From: an uncultured bacterium
GTDB taxonomy: Bacteria > Oederibacteriota > PGYV01 > Palsa-1178
Reading direction: 5' to 3'
Length of the DNA stretch: 64,000 nucleotides
Assembly: GCA_937889595.1 (NCBI GenBank)
Contig: CALAOR010000032.1
Location: 1-64,000, forward strand
Positions within the stretch are counted from its first letter, which is position 1. Every line of letters begins with the position of its first letter. Position numbers and translations under genes: made by a program. Below the pieces are notes generated by a model, which was not told the origin of the DNA, searched no databases, and worked only from the letters and a program-made list of their open reading frames with translations. Of the stretch, positions 63,722 through 64,000 are shown one piece after another.

Positions 63722-64000
63722 ATGTCCAATTTTATAAAAAAGAAATTATCAGTTTTGAATAATAAGATAATTAACATCTCGGATAAATTTCCGATTTTAT
63801 CATTTTTTACAGGTGGAGGTTTTTTGGATATTGGCTTTATTCAGGCCGGATTCAATGTTGTGTGGACAAATGAATCGAATCATGTTTTTGCAGATTTATA
63901 TGAATATGGTATGAATAGCTGGCTTGAATCTAATAATTCAAAAAAAGTTCTTATAAGTGATCGACGTAGTATTGAAAAAATATATGTACCTGATATTATT
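63722..64000 (+). CDS. C5-cytosine DNA methyltransferase, 5' part
   Basis: The first 93 residues of a gene cut by the window end. FPILSFFTGGGFLDIGFIQAG matches C5-methyltransferase motif I (here shortened to SFFTGGGFLDIGFIQAG) followed by FNVVWTNES (motif II Glu region). It starts two bases after the stop of the preceding gene. It probably supplies the self-marking part of a restriction-like system. Confidence 0.85.
   Translation, partial: MSNFIKKKLSVLNNKIINISDKFPILSFFTGGGFLDIGFIQAGFNVVWTNESNHVFADLYEYGMNSWLESNNSKKVLISDRRSIEKIYVPDII

Overview
The window is bacterial chromosome. It opens in the 3' part of a 23S rRNA gene, followed by 5S rRNA, and then about 62 kb of mostly plus-strand protein genes. 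Signal peptides, lipoboxes, several predicted outer-membrane beta-barrels and a heptosyltransferase-type enzyme point to a diderm. Very long Thr/Pro-rich linkers (TPT, TFTPTYT and similar) and C-terminal 'YPNP' modules in secreted enzymes resemble genomes of little-cultured candidate phyla (Goldbacteria/FCPU426-like). That placement is inference only; the rRNA should be used to settle it.

Layout. 1-1371: rRNA operon end with an inverted copy of the 5S tail and terminator. 1.4-10.9 kb: a RAYT (REP-associated tyrosine transposase) with its REP palindromes, a pRiA4b/IS1096-like protein, a TPR protein, a HigB/HigA-like toxin-antitoxin pair, an exported acetolactate decarboxylase, an RHH antitoxin with a decayed PIN toxin, a GH3 beta-glucosidase, and a second copy of the toxin-antitoxin locus in which only the antitoxin survives. 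11.4-13.5 kb: an AT-rich SIR2-like gene, probably defence. 13.6-23.6 kb: an aldo/keto reductase broken by a stop codon, a four-gene envelope operon with an HtrA-like protease, a large catalase with an SRPBCC protein, and an IS1182-family element inserted into a REP palindrome.

23.6-43 kb is the most coherent metabolic region. It holds secreted carbohydrate-active proteins (a CE4-like protein, two GH30 xylanase-like enzymes, one carrying a CBM3) and LacI-family regulators. The three enzyme genes share the same promoter architecture: a perfect or near-perfect CGCACACGTGTGCG palindrome fills the spacer between -35 and -10. This reads as one plant-polysaccharide regulon with local repressors. A deleted LacI gene is still recognisable beside it.

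43-53 kb: housekeeping and envelope genes (release-factor-like protein, M20 peptidase, methyltransferase, EamA transporter, DNRLRE lipoprotein, GT9, an FHA plus class III cyclase protein, a glycan-binding-like exported protein). 53-64 kb: RluA-type pseudouridine synthase, an ATPase remnant, a fused HTH-nucleotidyltransferase with a truncated partner, and then an AT-rich defence-like island: an HNH-TPR protein of 1019 residues, an ORF-less group II intron, a PLD-family nuclease-like gene flanked by intron-end repeats, and an operon of GHKL ATPase, an unknown Rossmann-like protein and a C5 DNA methyltransferase cut by the window end.

The sequence is rich in dispersed palindromic repeats of at least three kinds, placed between, inside and at the ends of genes.
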